A DNA stretch of 64,000 bases, taken from positions 3,086,501 through 3,150,500 of the forward strand of contig NZ_CP027062.1 of NCBI RefSeq assembly GCF_002966125.1, in the 5' to 3' direction. How positions within the stretch are numbered: position 1 is the stretch's first letter; each line of letters opens with the position of its first letter. Below the pieces are notes generated by a model, which was given only the letters and a program-made list of their open reading frames with translations, had not been told where the DNA came from and searched no databases. This DNA comes from Pukyongia salina (GTDB lineage: Bacteria > Bacteroidota > Bacteroidia > Flavobacteriales > Flavobacteriaceae). Of this stretch, positions 16,497-25,156 are shown piece by piece. Position numbers and translations under genes: made by a program.

Positions 16497-16928
16497 TTAT
16501 TTTACCCTGTACCAGTATTGCGTACGGCCAATGAGTGAGAAGCCAATGTAGCCGCGAACCTTCAGTTTATCGGTTTCCTCCAGTTCTATATAACATTTGT
16601 ACAATTTCCCGGTCTCGGGATCCAAAATCTTTCCACTGTTATACTCGTCGCCATCCTTTTCAAGGCCTCTAATGATCTCCAGGCCCATGATTGGCTTGTC
16701 TTCGTCTTCCCCTTCGCAATTCATGCATTTTGCATCCTGGCGGCCTTCCACAAGGATCTCCACCACTTTGCCATATACCTTACCATTGCGCTTATAGATC
16801 TCTACGATGGATTTCTCAACACCCGTTTTATCGTCGATGGTTTTCCATTTTCCGAAAACATCCTGGGCAGAAATTGCAGTTCCGCAGCTTAATGCAACAA
16901 ATAATATGAGGTTCTTAAGTAGTTTCAT
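16497..16928 (-). CDS. DUF2147 secreted protein
   Basis: A protein of 143 residues with a Sec signal peptide (about 1-21, cut after SAQ) and a compact DUF2147 domain: FGKWKTIDDKTG, KVYGKVVEI, the Cys pair DAKCMNCEG and LKVRGYIGFSLIGRTQYWYRV. DUF2147 proteins are exported beta-rich proteins of unclear function, sometimes linked to envelope lipids. The start overlaps the 3' end of the yihY-like gene by 14 bases, so the two are co-transcribed. Confidence 0.9.
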   Translation of the reverse strand: MKLLKNLILFVALSCGTAISAQDVFGKWKTIDDKTGVEKSIVEIYKRNGKVYGKVVEILVEGRQDAKCMNCEGEDEDKPIMGLEIIRGLEKDGDEYNSGKILDPETGKLYKCYIELEETDKLKVRGYIGFSLIGRTQYWYRVK

Positions 16929-17856
16929 CTTCAGATTTGGTTTTCCTTTCTTTTAGTCGTTGCAGGGAAATATTCAATTCGAAGCCCAGCAACAAGAGGT
17001 TGGAATTGATCCATATATAGAACAACATGATCATCAAAGCCCCTATAGAACCGTATAACTCATTATAACTTGAAAAATTGTTGATATATATCCCAAATAA
17101 GTAGGTTGTGAGCATAAATAACAGGGTGGTCATTAGTGCTCCTACGGAGAAAAATCGGGTCTGCCGTCCTTCTTTCACCCCAAAATGATACAGGCCGGAG
17201 GTTATCACATAGACCATCCCCACAAATACGGTCACCTGGAAAAGGTTTATCAACAGGATATCATCCGAAATATAGGCCCGTCCCTTCAGCTCATTGATGA
17301 TAAATTCGCCATATAAAATCACCGCAACCGTTGCCAGCATCAATACCGAAAGGCAGATCGCCACGATAAGCGCCACAAAATATTGCCGGAAAAACGCCCT
17401 GTTCATGGTAACATTAAAGGAGCCTTCGAAGGCGGTAAAGATGGCATTCACCCCGTTGGCAGCCAGGAAGAGTGATAAGAACAATACAAAATAGGTTAAT
17501 CCGGTACGCTGGTTGAGCGCAATGTCTTCAATTACTGGATAGAAGAACTCCTGGGTTTGTGGCGGTAACAATTCTTCAATAAATACAAGGAAGCGTTGCT
17601 GAAAGCCTTCCACCTGTATATAGGAGATCAAATTCAGAATAAATAAAAGAAAAGGGAAAATGGCGATAAAAAAGCTATAGGCAATAGAACTGGCGCGCGA
17701 TGAAAAGGTACCTCTAATGATTCCTGTAATGTAGATCTCCAACAGGTCGTACAACGACAGTCCGTTAAACCCGGGCAGGATAATTTTTTTCAACACCCGA
17801 ACGAAAATGTTCACCACGGGTATAGCAAGCAACTTCTCTTCGGTCTCCGAACTCAT
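16915..17856 (-). CDS. YihY/virulence factor BrkB family membrane protein
   Basis: A protein of 313 residues with six predicted membrane helices (about 60-82, 115-140, 160-185, 205-230, 240-262, 270-295) and the family signature ASSIAYSFFIAIFPFLLF early on, then GALMIMLFYIWINSNLLLLGFELN near the end. The family was once called RNase BN in error; its real role is uncertain, possibly transport or lipid-related. It follows nadC without a gap (17856/17857) and overlaps the DUF2147 gene, forming a nadC-yihY-DUF2147 operon. Confidence 0.93.
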   Translation of the reverse strand: MSSETEEKLLAIPVVNIFVRVLKKIILPGFNGLSLYDLLEIYITGIIRGTFSSRASSIAYSFFIAIFPFLLFILNLISYIQVEGFQQRFLVFIEELLPPQTQEFFYPVIEDIALNQRTGLTYFVLFLSLFLAANGVNAIFTAFEGSFNVTMNRAFFRQYFVALIVAICLSVLMLATVAVILYGEFIINELKGRAYISDDILLINLFQVTVFVGMVYVITSGLYHFGVKEGRQTRFFSVGALMTTLLFMLTTYLFGIYINNFSSYNELYGSIGALMIMLFYIWINSNLLLLGFELNISLQRLKERKTKSEDETT

Positions 17857-18714
17857 TTATACAGCTTTTAAACTGAGATCCATATTATAAACCGAATGTG
17901 TTAAAGCCCCACTTGAAATATAATCTACGCCACACTCGGCATATTTTCTAACAGTTTCCAGGGTAATTCCTCCGCTGGATTCGGTGAGACATTTATCTCC
18001 TATCAAGGCCACCGCTTTTTTGGTATCCTCATAGTTGAAATTATCGATCAGGATACGATACACACCTCCGGCTTCCAGAATTTGCTCGATCTCATCCAGG
18101 TTACGTGCCTCACAAATGATCTTGAGGTTCAATTTCTGGGCTTTTAAATACTTTTTGGTCGCTTCTATGGCCTTGGCTATACCACCGCAGAAATCGATAT
18201 GATTGTCTTTCAGCATGATCATATCATACAAGGCAAATCGGTGATTCTTTCCTCCACCAATTACCACAGCCCATTTTTCCAGCGCCCTGATCCCCGGCGT
18301 GGTCTTTCGGGTATCCAGGATCTGGGTCCCGGTTCCTTCGAGCAATTTTACATATTGATTCGTCTTGGTAGCAATGGCGCTCATACGCTGCATGGCATTT
18401 AGTACCAGTCGTTCTGCTTTTAAAATGGATTGCGAACTTCCCGAAACATAAAAACAAACATCTCCGTGCTTTACCCTCGAACCATCCGGGATCTTAACAT
18501 CCATTTTAAGGCCAGTATCCACAAATTCGAATACCTGCCGTGCAAAATCCACCCCCGCTATGATCCCTTCATCTTTAACCAATAGCTTGGCAGAACCTTC
18601 CGCATCTTCTGGGATACAGGCCAACGAACTGTGGTCGCCGTCCCCTACATCTTCCCGTATAGCATTGGCGATGATAAGGTCTATTTCCTTATTGAACTGT
18701 TTTTTAGTAATCAT
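17857..18714 (-). CDS. nadC: Nicotinate-nucleotide pyrophosphorylase (quinolinate phosphoribosyltransferase)
   Basis: From the ATG at 18714 the protein has 285 residues, the usual length; the open frame extends to 18768 but those codons do not resemble the family. It makes nicotinate mononucleotide from quinolinate and PRPP in de novo NAD synthesis. Key segments are REDVGDGDHSS, RLVLNAMQRMSAIATKT, LDTRKTTPGIRALEKWA and GGGKNHRFALYDMIMLKDNH, which include the catalytic Arg/Lys/His set, and ESSGGI near the C-terminus. No nadA or nadB is in the window. Confidence 0.96.
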   Translation of the reverse strand: MITKKQFNKEIDLIIANAIREDVGDGDHSSLACIPEDAEGSAKLLVKDEGIIAGVDFARQVFEFVDTGLKMDVKIPDGSRVKHGDVCFYVSGSSQSILKAERLVLNAMQRMSAIATKTNQYVKLLEGTGTQILDTRKTTPGIRALEKWAVVIGGGKNHRFALYDMIMLKDNHIDFCGGIAKAIEATKKYLKAQKLNLKIICEARNLDEIEQILEAGGVYRILIDNFNYEDTKKAVALIGDKCLTESSGGITLETVRKYAECGVDYISSGALTHSVYNMDLSLKAV

Positions 18715-18777
18715 CTTACGAATTCTTTCAGCTAAAATACTAAAAGAAGTACGAACCAAGAAGCTCATAGGAAATAC

Positions 18778-18785
18778 TACCTTTG
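18778..18785 (+). promoter_or_regulatory. -7 promoter box for rlmH
   Basis: TACCTTTG matches the TAnnTTTG consensus and lies 30 bases before the rlmH ATG. No clear -33 TTG is present 19 bases upstream, so this is a partial match only. Confidence 0.5.
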
Positions 18786-18815
18786 TCTTTAAATATTTAA
18801 ATTTTACCGTCTAAA

Positions 18816-19289
18816 ATGAATATTAGTCTGCTCGCAATAGGAAAGACCGACTCCGGGGATCTGCAATCGCTTATCGACGAATACCAGCGCCGTCTCTCTC
18901 ACTACGTCTCCTTCACCTTCGAGCTCATTCCGGATATAAAAAACAGTAAGAATTTAAGTGAAGCTCAACAGAAGCAACAAGAGGGTGCCGCCTTGTTAAA
19001 AAGAGTTCAGAGCGCAGACAGGCTTATACTGCTGGACGAAAAGGGGAAGGCCTACAGCTCGGTGGAGTTTTCGGCTATGCTTCAGAAACAAATGAACAGT
19101 GGAATTAAAAACCTGGTTTTCGTAATTGGCGGGCCCTACGGTTTTAGCGAGGAAGTCTATGCCCGTGCAAATGGTAAGATCTCTCTTTCCAGGATGACCT
19201 TTTCACATCAAATGGTGCGGTTGTTCTTCATCGAACAACTATACCGCGGTTTTACGATCCTTCGGAACGAGCCTTACCACCATCGTTAA
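18816..19289 (+). CDS. rlmH: 23S rRNA (pseudouridine1915-N3)-methyltransferase
   Basis: A protein of 157 residues, the full length of the small SPOUT methyltransferase RlmH, which methylates pseudouridine 1915 in helix 69 of 23S rRNA. It shows the AdoMet-binding knot as FVIGGPYGFSEEVY and the C-terminal signature MTFSHQMVRLFFIEQLYRGFTI, read in pieces, ending NEPYHHR. Its 3' end overlaps the convergent sigma factor gene by 38 bases, a tail-to-tail antisense overlap. Confidence 0.97.
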   Translation: MNISLLAIGKTDSGDLQSLIDEYQRRLSHYVSFTFELIPDIKNSKNLSEAQQKQQEGAALLKRVQSADRLILLDEKGKAYSSVEFSAMLQKQMNSGIKNLVFVIGGPYGFSEEVYARANGKISLSRMTFSHQMVRLFFIEQLYRGFTILRNEPYHHR

Positions 19290-20529
19290 GCTGCTGCTTT
19301 ATTTTTTCTTTTTTCTGAAACAGATACTGCTTTTCAGACTCATTCTTCACAGTACCCAGCGCCAGCTCCAGGCAGGACAGGGCTTGTTTGATCTCATTAC
19401 GCATTAGGTAGTATTCGGCCATGGTGCCGTAGTACAAATACGAGCGTTGCTCCAGCGAAGCGGGTTCGATCTTCCTGAACAAAGCCTCGGCGGCCTGCAA
19501 TTCTCCCAGCTGTAAATGAACCAGGGCCATATTGAGCGCGGTCATGGGGTCGGGGCGTAACTGGTACATTTGTCGGTACCATTTTAAAATACTCCGCCAA
19601 TTGGTAGTCTCGAAAGACGGAGCTTTTAAATGCTCGGCGGCGATGGAGGCTTCGTAGTGGTAATGCGAAAAACAATTATTGATCACCGCCTGGTTCATCG
19701 CTTCATTTCCCAGCCTGATAAGCGGAAAATACCACAGGGATCTATCCTGGTTGGGCAAGTCGATGATCTCACCCTTATCATTCATCTTACTGTCCAGTCG
19801 TGCCGCATGAAAACACATCAACGCAAACAGGGCGTATCCATCGTCGTTTCGTGTTTTTTTATTCTTCAGCACCATTTTGCATAGGCGCATGGCCTCGCCA
19901 CACAGCTCCTTCCTAACAAGGATATCGGTGCGATTAGAATGAAACCCTTCGTTAAAAATAAGGTAGAGCACTTCGTGTACACTGTCCAGCCGCTCCACGA
20001 GTTCCTCACCCAGTGGGATCTCAAAAGTTATATTCTCCCTGCTTATCACCTTGCGGGCCCGACTCAGTCGTTTTTTGATCGTATCTTCTTTTGTAAGTAC
20101 CGCCGAGGCTATTTCTTTGGTTGTAAAACCCGAGATGGTTTTAAGTGCAAAGGCAATGCGGTCTGTAGCTGATAATTTTGGGTGACAGGCTGTAAAGATC
20201 ATCCGTAACACACTGTCCTCGATCTCTGTATCCAGAAAGAGATCGTTGATGGCGATGGCCTGTGTCCCGGTGGTTACATTCGGGATTCGCTGTTTTTCGG
20301 CTTTTAATTTTCTGAAGATATCCAGCACCCTGTTCTTGGCCGCAGCAGTAAGCCAGGCTTCGGGGTTATCTGGTTTCTGAACCCTCCAGGCAGACATTGC
20401 CTTGATAAAGGTATCCTGGATCGCATCTTCGATGGTTTCCAAATGCCTCAGCCCGAATATCCGTATTAAAACAGAGACCATCTTCCCATAGTGATGCCTG
20501 AAAAGATGGTCCAGCATTTTTTGTTCCAT
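19252..20529 (-). CDS. ECF42-type RNA polymerase sigma factor with C-terminal extension
   Basis: A protein of 425 residues, twice the length of a simple ECF factor. Sigma region 2 (about 1-80) includes EDAIQDTFIKAMSAW, and region 4 (about 105-165) has FALKTISGFTTKEIASAVL followed by TIKKRLSRARK. The remaining 250 residues are helical with TPR-like segments (for example PMTALNMALVHLQLGELQAAEALF), the hallmark of ECF42 factors. They have no anti-sigma factor and are linked to DGPF/YCII proteins; the start here overlaps the stop of such a gene by one base. Upstream of that pair, TGTCCC and CGTC about 20 bases apart (minus strand, near 20910-20942) resemble an ECF42 target, weakly. Confidence 0.92.
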   Translation of the reverse strand: MEQKMLDHLFRHHYGKMVSVLIRIFGLRHLETIEDAIQDTFIKAMSAWRVQKPDNPEAWLTAAAKNRVLDIFRKLKAEKQRIPNVTTGTQAIAINDLFLDTEIEDSVLRMIFTACHPKLSATDRIAFALKTISGFTTKEIASAVLTKEDTIKKRLSRARKVISRENITFEIPLGEELVERLDSVHEVLYLIFNEGFHSNRTDILVRKELCGEAMRLCKMVLKNKKTRNDDGYALFALMCFHAARLDSKMNDKGEIIDLPNQDRSLWYFPLIRLGNEAMNQAVINNCFSHYHYEASIAAEHLKAPSFETTNWRSILKWYRQMYQLRPDPMTALNMALVHLQLGELQAAEALFRKIEPASLEQRSYLYYGTMAEYYLMRNEIKQALSCLELALGTVKNESEKQYLFQKKEKIKQQLNDGGKARSEGS

Positions 20530-20876
20530 TACCTATCGAAAACGATTACCTCTCGAATCTCAACGGTTCCGCCCAGGTCGTAGTCCGGGAAATCCTGTGC
20601 TACATCTGCCACCTCATCAACATTGTTTGCAGCCACAAGGTAATAACCACCCACGATCTCCTTGATCTCCGCAGAGGTGAGGTCTGTTACTGTTCTGTTA
20701 GCCCCGGAAATTCTTCGGGCGGTAGAGTGCAATGCATTTCCGCCTCGCAGAATGCCGGATTCTTCCATTTTCTGCCCCCAGGCAAACCATTTACCCATAC
20801 GGGCTTGTACTTCGTCCTGTGATAAGCCAAGGTCTCCGTAATCGGCTCCGATAAAGATCATCATAAATTCTTTCAT
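20529..20876 (-). CDS. YCII-related (DGPF) domain protein
   Basis: A 115-residue protein of the YCII/DGPF fold, a dimeric alpha-beta barrel. It starts MKEFMMIFIGADYG and continues with KWFAWGQKMEESGILRGGN and GYYLVAANNVDEV, typical of proteins paired with ECF42 sigma factors. The stop overlaps the sigma gene's ATG by one base, so the two are translationally coupled. DGPF proteins are usually the main target of the cognate sigma factor. The stimulus is not evident from the sequence. Confidence 0.92.
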   Translation of the reverse strand: MKEFMMIFIGADYGDLGLSQDEVQARMGKWFAWGQKMEESGILRGGNALHSTARRISGANRTVTDLTSAEIKEIVGGYYLVAANNVDEVADVAQDFPDYDLGGTVEIREVIVFDR

Positions 20877-20960
20877 AATTTTTGTTTTTATTGGTTAACA
20901 AATACGTTTACCTAAAAGACGAAGCCCGGGATGTAAAAGGGGACAGTGTTTCCGAAAAAA

Positions 20961-22328
20961 TTAAAATTTAAAGAAAGTACGTATCCACCATAACTTCATT
21001 TTAGTTAACGGATGGTATTTTAAGCTCAACTCAAAGTGAGTGGTTTTGCGCAGTATACTCTTGTAATTCGAAAATTCTCTAAATCCCGCTTCTCCATTAT
21101 ACTTCCCTATTCCACTTAACCCAACTCCACCAAATGGTAACCTGCGATTTGTAATTTGCATAACAGCTTCGTTCTCGGCCCCGCATCCGAAGGAGATCTC
21201 CTGCATCACCTTCTTCCGTTCTTCCGAATTATTGGAGAAAACATAGCAGGCCAATGGTTTTGGCAAAGATCTTACCTGCTCGATAGCCGCATCCAGATCG
21301 GTATAAGGTATCACCGGGAGTAGTGGGCCAAAGATCTCTTCTTCCATCACCTTATCATTAAAACGCACATCAACAAGAATGGTGGGTTCTACGGTTCGCG
21401 CATCCTTATCTACCTTTCCTCCGTAATAGACCTTTGCCGGATCTATAAGTGCTTCCAGCCTTTCAAGATGAGTTTGGTTGATGATCTGGGAGTAATTCTC
21501 ATTTTCCACACTATAGGCGCGTTTCTCAATTTCTTCTACACATTGTTTTAAAAAGCGTTCCCTGATCTTTTCCTCCACCATCACATAATCCGGCGAATTG
21601 CATGTTTGTCCGGAGTTAATAAACTTCGCCCAGATAAGTCGCTTTACAACCATCTTCAAGTTGCAATCTGCAGTAACGAAAGCCGGGCATTTGCCGCCCA
21701 ATTCCAGTGTGACGGGCGTTAAGTGTTCGGCGGCCGCCTGGTAGATTATCTTTCCTACCCGCGGACTCCCGGTAAAGAATATCTTGTCGAATTTATTCTT
21801 TAATAGCTCCTGGGTTTCGGGTACGCCCCCTTCAACCACCTTTAAAAAGCCGGGGTCGAAATTATCGTTTATAAGCCGCGCTATGGCTGCGCTGGTGCTT
21901 CTCGTTAACTCACTTGGCTTCAGGATCACGGTACAGCCGGCGGCGATAGCCGCTACCGTAGGTGCGAGCGATAATAAGTAGGGATAATTCCACGGCCCTA
22001 TGATCAGGCTAACGCCCAGCGGTTCGGCCAAAACATAACTGCGGGCAGGGAAATTAACTAAGTTGGTAGGAATGGATTTTCGTTCTGCCCAGGTGTCCAG
22101 GTTCTTCAACGCAAGGCCTATATCGGTATAGATCAGGGAAAATTCGGTGGCGAGGGTTATGAATTCCGATTTTCGGAAATCGCTGTGGATGGCCGTACAA
22201 AGCTCTTTTTCATGAGCCTTGAGTAAGGACTTTAGCTTCCGAAGTTGTTTTTTTCTGAAAGTTATATCACGGGTAACCCCCGAATTGAAGAATTCGTTCT
22301 GACTTTTTACTAAATCATGCATATTCAC
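20961..22328 (-). CDS. Aldehyde dehydrogenase, class 3-like
   Basis: A protein of 455 residues. The catalytic Glu209 is in TLELGGKCP and the nucleophile Cys243 in NSGQTCNSPDYV. The cofactor-binding segment GPWNYPYLL (111-119), FFTGSPRVGK (184-193) and the late PFGGVGLSGIGKYNGEAGF are all present. The lack of a long N-terminal extension and the C-terminal aromatic tail resemble eukaryotic ALDH3 fatty aldehyde dehydrogenases and bacterial coniferyl-aldehyde dehydrogenase-like enzymes, which use NAD(P) to oxidise medium- or long-chain or aromatic aldehydes. Substrate is not determinable. It is transcribed alone. Confidence 0.93.
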   Translation of the reverse strand: MNMHDLVKSQNEFFNSGVTRDITFRKKQLRKLKSLLKAHEKELCTAIHSDFRKSEFITLATEFSLIYTDIGLALKNLDTWAERKSIPTNLVNFPARSYVLAEPLGVSLIIGPWNYPYLLSLAPTVAAIAAGCTVILKPSELTRSTSAAIARLINDNFDPGFLKVVEGGVPETQELLKNKFDKIFFTGSPRVGKIIYQAAAEHLTPVTLELGGKCPAFVTADCNLKMVVKRLIWAKFINSGQTCNSPDYVMVEEKIRERFLKQCVEEIEKRAYSVENENYSQIINQTHLERLEALIDPAKVYYGGKVDKDARTVEPTILVDVRFNDKVMEEEIFGPLLPVIPYTDLDAAIEQVRSLPKPLACYVFSNNSEERKKVMQEISFGCGAENEAVMQITNRRLPFGGVGLSGIGKYNGEAGFREFSNYKSILRKTTHFELSLKYHPLTKMKLWWIRTFFKF

Positions 22329-22389
22329 GACAGATCATCATGATTTAAAAGTAAGATAATTAGACGAAAGTATTCCGAAGGAACCGTTT

Positions 22390-23160
22390 TTATCCTTTTC
22401 CTTTTTTACGGTTCAGCACTTTATACTCCTCGTAACATTCGCTTATCGCATCCAGTATTTGAAGATCACTGGCAGTTTTAATGAAGTCGGCAGAGTAATT
22501 ACACCTATTCACGATCTCATCAATATCTACACGTTCCAGCTGCAGGACAGCCATTAAGGTTTCGCGGTCATACTTCCCTGCAAGCAGGTTACGTATCTCG
22601 TCGTCTTCCTTCATCTGCCGCAGCTTACGCATCTGCTTGGGTTTCTTTCCGAAGATATTATAGAGAAAATCGGCCGGATTGAAGATAGAGCTTAACACAC
22701 TGCTCACGGCTCCCGGTTTGGTCTCACCTCCTTCGTAACCCGTGTTCAGGCCTGATATACGGTAACGATAGTTATCGTAGATAGGGATAAGTCTCGCATC
22801 CACTTCCACATAACCCGTTAACTGAACCGGCCTTACAACCACTTCTTCAAGGGCGATCCCCAGCTCGGTCATCTTTACTTTAATGTCCCCGTATTTCAAC
22901 CAGTCGTTGGTTACCCGAACCCGAATGGATTTAAAACCGAGATAACTAAAGTATAAGGTATCATTAACGCTGGCCCGAATTTTAAACTTCCCCTGGTGGT
23001 CTGTACTGGCACCTTTTACGCTGTTAAGGTTAACGATGTTCACATTTTCAAGCGGCTGATCGGTGGCATCGTTCAAAACGGTACCATTAATTTCGGCATC
23101 GTCCTGCGAATACGCTAAGGCGCATGTAAATACAAGTAGTAGGAATAATATTCTCTTCAT
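22390..23160 (-). CDS. Exported protein with carboxypeptidase-regulatory-like domain
   Basis: The ATG at 23160 is preferred (256 residues) because it opens a clean signal peptide (about 1-19, MKRILFLLLVF... ending YSQ). The next 80 residues form a CarboxypepD_reg-like beta sandwich: GTVLNDATDQPLENVNIVN, GKFKIRA and DTLYFSYLGFK. The C-terminal half is basic and helical and I do not recognise it. Such domains occur on bacteroidete envelope proteins and SusC-like receptors; alone they are thought to act in the periplasm or at the outer membrane. No operon partner is evident. Confidence 0.85.
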   Translation of the reverse strand: MKRILFLLLVFTCALAYSQDDAEINGTVLNDATDQPLENVNIVNLNSVKGASTDHQGKFKIRASVNDTLYFSYLGFKSIRVRVTNDWLKYGDIKVKMTELGIALEEVVVRPVQLTGYVEVDARLIPIYDNYRYRISGLNTGYEGGETKPGAVSSVLSSIFNPADFLYNIFGKKPKQMRKLRQMKEDDEIRNLLAGKYDRETLMAVLQLERVDIDEIVNRCNYSADFIKTASDLQILDAISECYEEYKVLNRKKGKG

Positions 23161-23241
23161 AGCTTTGAAGACGTAAATGTACATAAATAGACGTTAAAAT
23201 CACGCCAAAGTTGCATCAACACCCCTAAATTTAAGACTTAC

Positions 23242-24993
23242 TTAACGTCTTCTCCTACGACCACCTGTACCTTTATCGTTCGGTCGTTGATTCTTGCGTC
23301 TGCTTTTCCCTTTAAATTTTGGCTTGTCTCCTCCAAAGGATTTACCCTTCTTCTTAAAGTCGCGCTTCCCGCTTCTCCCGGACCGTCCGCCACCTTTTCT
23401 TCGGCCGTCTTTCGAGATCTCGACAGTGATCTGTCTGCCATTTAGCTTGAACGACTCGAAGGCATGTAAAACCAGTTCCTTATGCTTTTCTTCCACATTG
23501 AAGAAAGAAAAACTATCCATCACATCTACCTTGTATAGATCGTCCTTGCTTAACTGGAGCAGGTCGCGAAGGAAATCCTTCAGCGACATCCAATCGAAAT
23601 CGTCTTTGGCGCCAAGGTTGATAAAGAAACGGATACTAGGGCCTTCAGATCCCATACTGGTATCTCCGGCGGCCACATTGAGGTCTTTAGAGTTTTTGTA
23701 GTAGTTATAGAAACGGGTAAATTCTACAGAGAAAACTTTCTTGATAAGTTCTTCTTTACTGAATTCGGTCAATACTTCGTTTATTCCATCCAAATACGGA
23801 TCGATATCGTGATTAACCTCCGTCTCCTTAATGCTGCTGGCCAGATGGAATAATTGCTTTTCACAGATCTCCATGCCCGAAGGAAGCTCCTTCTGCGTAA
23901 ATTGTTTCTGAATGATCTTCTCTATGGCCTTTATCTTTCGAGACTCACTTTTAGAGATGATCACCATAGATACCCCGCTTTTCCCTGCTCGGCCGGTACG
24001 CCCACTTCGGTGAGTGTAGGTCTCGATCTCATCGGGTAGCTGGTAATTGATCACGTGGGTAATATCGTCCACGTCTATTCCCCTCGCGGCCACATCGGTG
24101 GCAACCAACATCTGTATTTGGCGAGTGCGAAACGACTTCATTACGAGGTCGCGTTGATTCTGACTCAGATCTCCATGCAATGCGGCGGCATTATAACCGT
24201 CTTCTATTAACTTCTCGGCCACTTTCTGAGTATCCCTTTTGGTACGGCAAAACACCACCGAAAATATATCCGGATTGGCGTCGGCCAGTCTTTTCAGGGC
24301 CGCGTAACGGTCTCTTGCGTTAACCATATAGAACTCATGCGAAACGCTATCTGCACCAACATTCTTGGTTCCAACAGAGATCTCGATAGGCGTATGCATG
24401 AATTTTCTTGCGATGGTAGCAACTTCTTTTGGCATGGTAGCACTAAAGAGCCAGGTACTTTTATCGGATGGCGAATGGGAAAGAATTTCGGTTATATCCT
24501 CGTAAAAGCCCATATTGAGCATTTCGTCGGCTTCGTCGAGAACACAATATTCTATCTTGGAAATATCGATCATCCCTCGACCTATCATATCCTTCATCCT
24601 TCCCGGAGTAGCCACGATTATCTGAGCGCCTTTCTTGATCTTACGAGCCTGGTCTGAAATACTGGCACCACCGTAAATAGCTACAATATTGAGGCCTTTC
24701 ACGTACTTGCCGTAGGCTATCAACTCATTAGTGATCTGCATGCAGAGTTCTCGTGTTGGGGACAGGATAAGTCCCTGGGTGGTACGGCTTTCGGCATTTA
24801 TCTTCTGAAGCATCGGAAATCCGAATGCTGCTGTCTTCCCTGTACCTGTTTGTGCTAGTGAGACCATGTCGGTCTCTCGTTCGATGAGAATTGGAATTGT
24901 TTTTTCCTGAACTTCCGAAGGGGTTTCAAAACCCATGTCGGATATGGCTTGAAGGAATTGTTCCTTCAATCCTAACGATTGAAATGTTGGCAT
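23242..24993 (-). CDS. deaD: DEAD-box ATP-dependent RNA helicase (DeaD/CsdA type)
   Basis: A protein of 583 residues. Motif I is AQTGTGKT at residues 47-54, motif Ia PTRELCMQI, motif II VLDEADEML, motif III LFSATMP, motif V TDVAARGIDV and motif VI HRSGRTGRAGKSG. After the helicase core (to about 370) comes a DbpA-type RNA-binding domain (about 440-520) and a long basic tail rich in Lys, Arg and Gly ending in five arginines. This layout is that of DeaD, active in ribosome assembly and RNA remodelling, often cold-induced. The roughly 90-base leader with a perfect hairpin at its 5' end fits post-transcriptional control. Confidence 0.94.
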   Translation of the reverse strand: MPTFQSLGLKEQFLQAISDMGFETPSEVQEKTIPILIERETDMVSLAQTGTGKTAAFGFPMLQKINAESRTTQGLILSPTRELCMQITNELIAYGKYVKGLNIVAIYGGASISDQARKIKKGAQIIVATPGRMKDMIGRGMIDISKIEYCVLDEADEMLNMGFYEDITEILSHSPSDKSTWLFSATMPKEVATIARKFMHTPIEISVGTKNVGADSVSHEFYMVNARDRYAALKRLADANPDIFSVVFCRTKRDTQKVAEKLIEDGYNAAALHGDLSQNQRDLVMKSFRTRQIQMLVATDVAARGIDVDDITHVINYQLPDEIETYTHRSGRTGRAGKSGVSMVIISKSESRKIKAIEKIIQKQFTQKELPSGMEICEKQLFHLASSIKETEVNHDIDPYLDGINEVLTEFSKEELIKKVFSVEFTRFYNYYKNSKDLNVAAGDTSMGSEGPSIRFFINLGAKDDFDWMSLKDFLRDLLQLSKDDLYKVDVMDSFSFFNVEEKHKELVLHAFESFKLNGRQITVEISKDGRRKGGGRSGRSGKRDFKKKGKSFGGDKPKFKGKSRRKNQRPNDKGTGGRRRRR

Positions 24994-25066
24994 AAAAATG
25001 TTTTACCTGTTAGTGCGTTGTGTGGAAGCTAACGACAGATAAAACCCCATGCTTCGATTGCAACGC

Positions 25067-25098
25067 TTCCTCACCCTGAGGAATCGGCGGCAAATATA
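25067..25098 (-). promoter_or_regulatory. deaD promoter -7 box and leader hairpin
   Basis: On the minus strand TATATTTG (25098-25091) is an exact TAnnTTTG box; the -33 is weak. The predicted transcript begins almost directly with the stem TTCCTCA (25083-25077) pairing with TGAGGAA (25073-25067) around a GGG loop. The leader to the ATG at 24993 is about 90 bases, long for this genome. A 5' stem of this type can stabilise an mRNA or respond to helicase level or temperature; that role is inference. Confidence 0.5.
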
Positions 25099-25156
25099 AT
25101 CTTAATTAATGTAAGAGACCGAATTTATGGACGAATGTTTTAAAAGAGCAACTATT

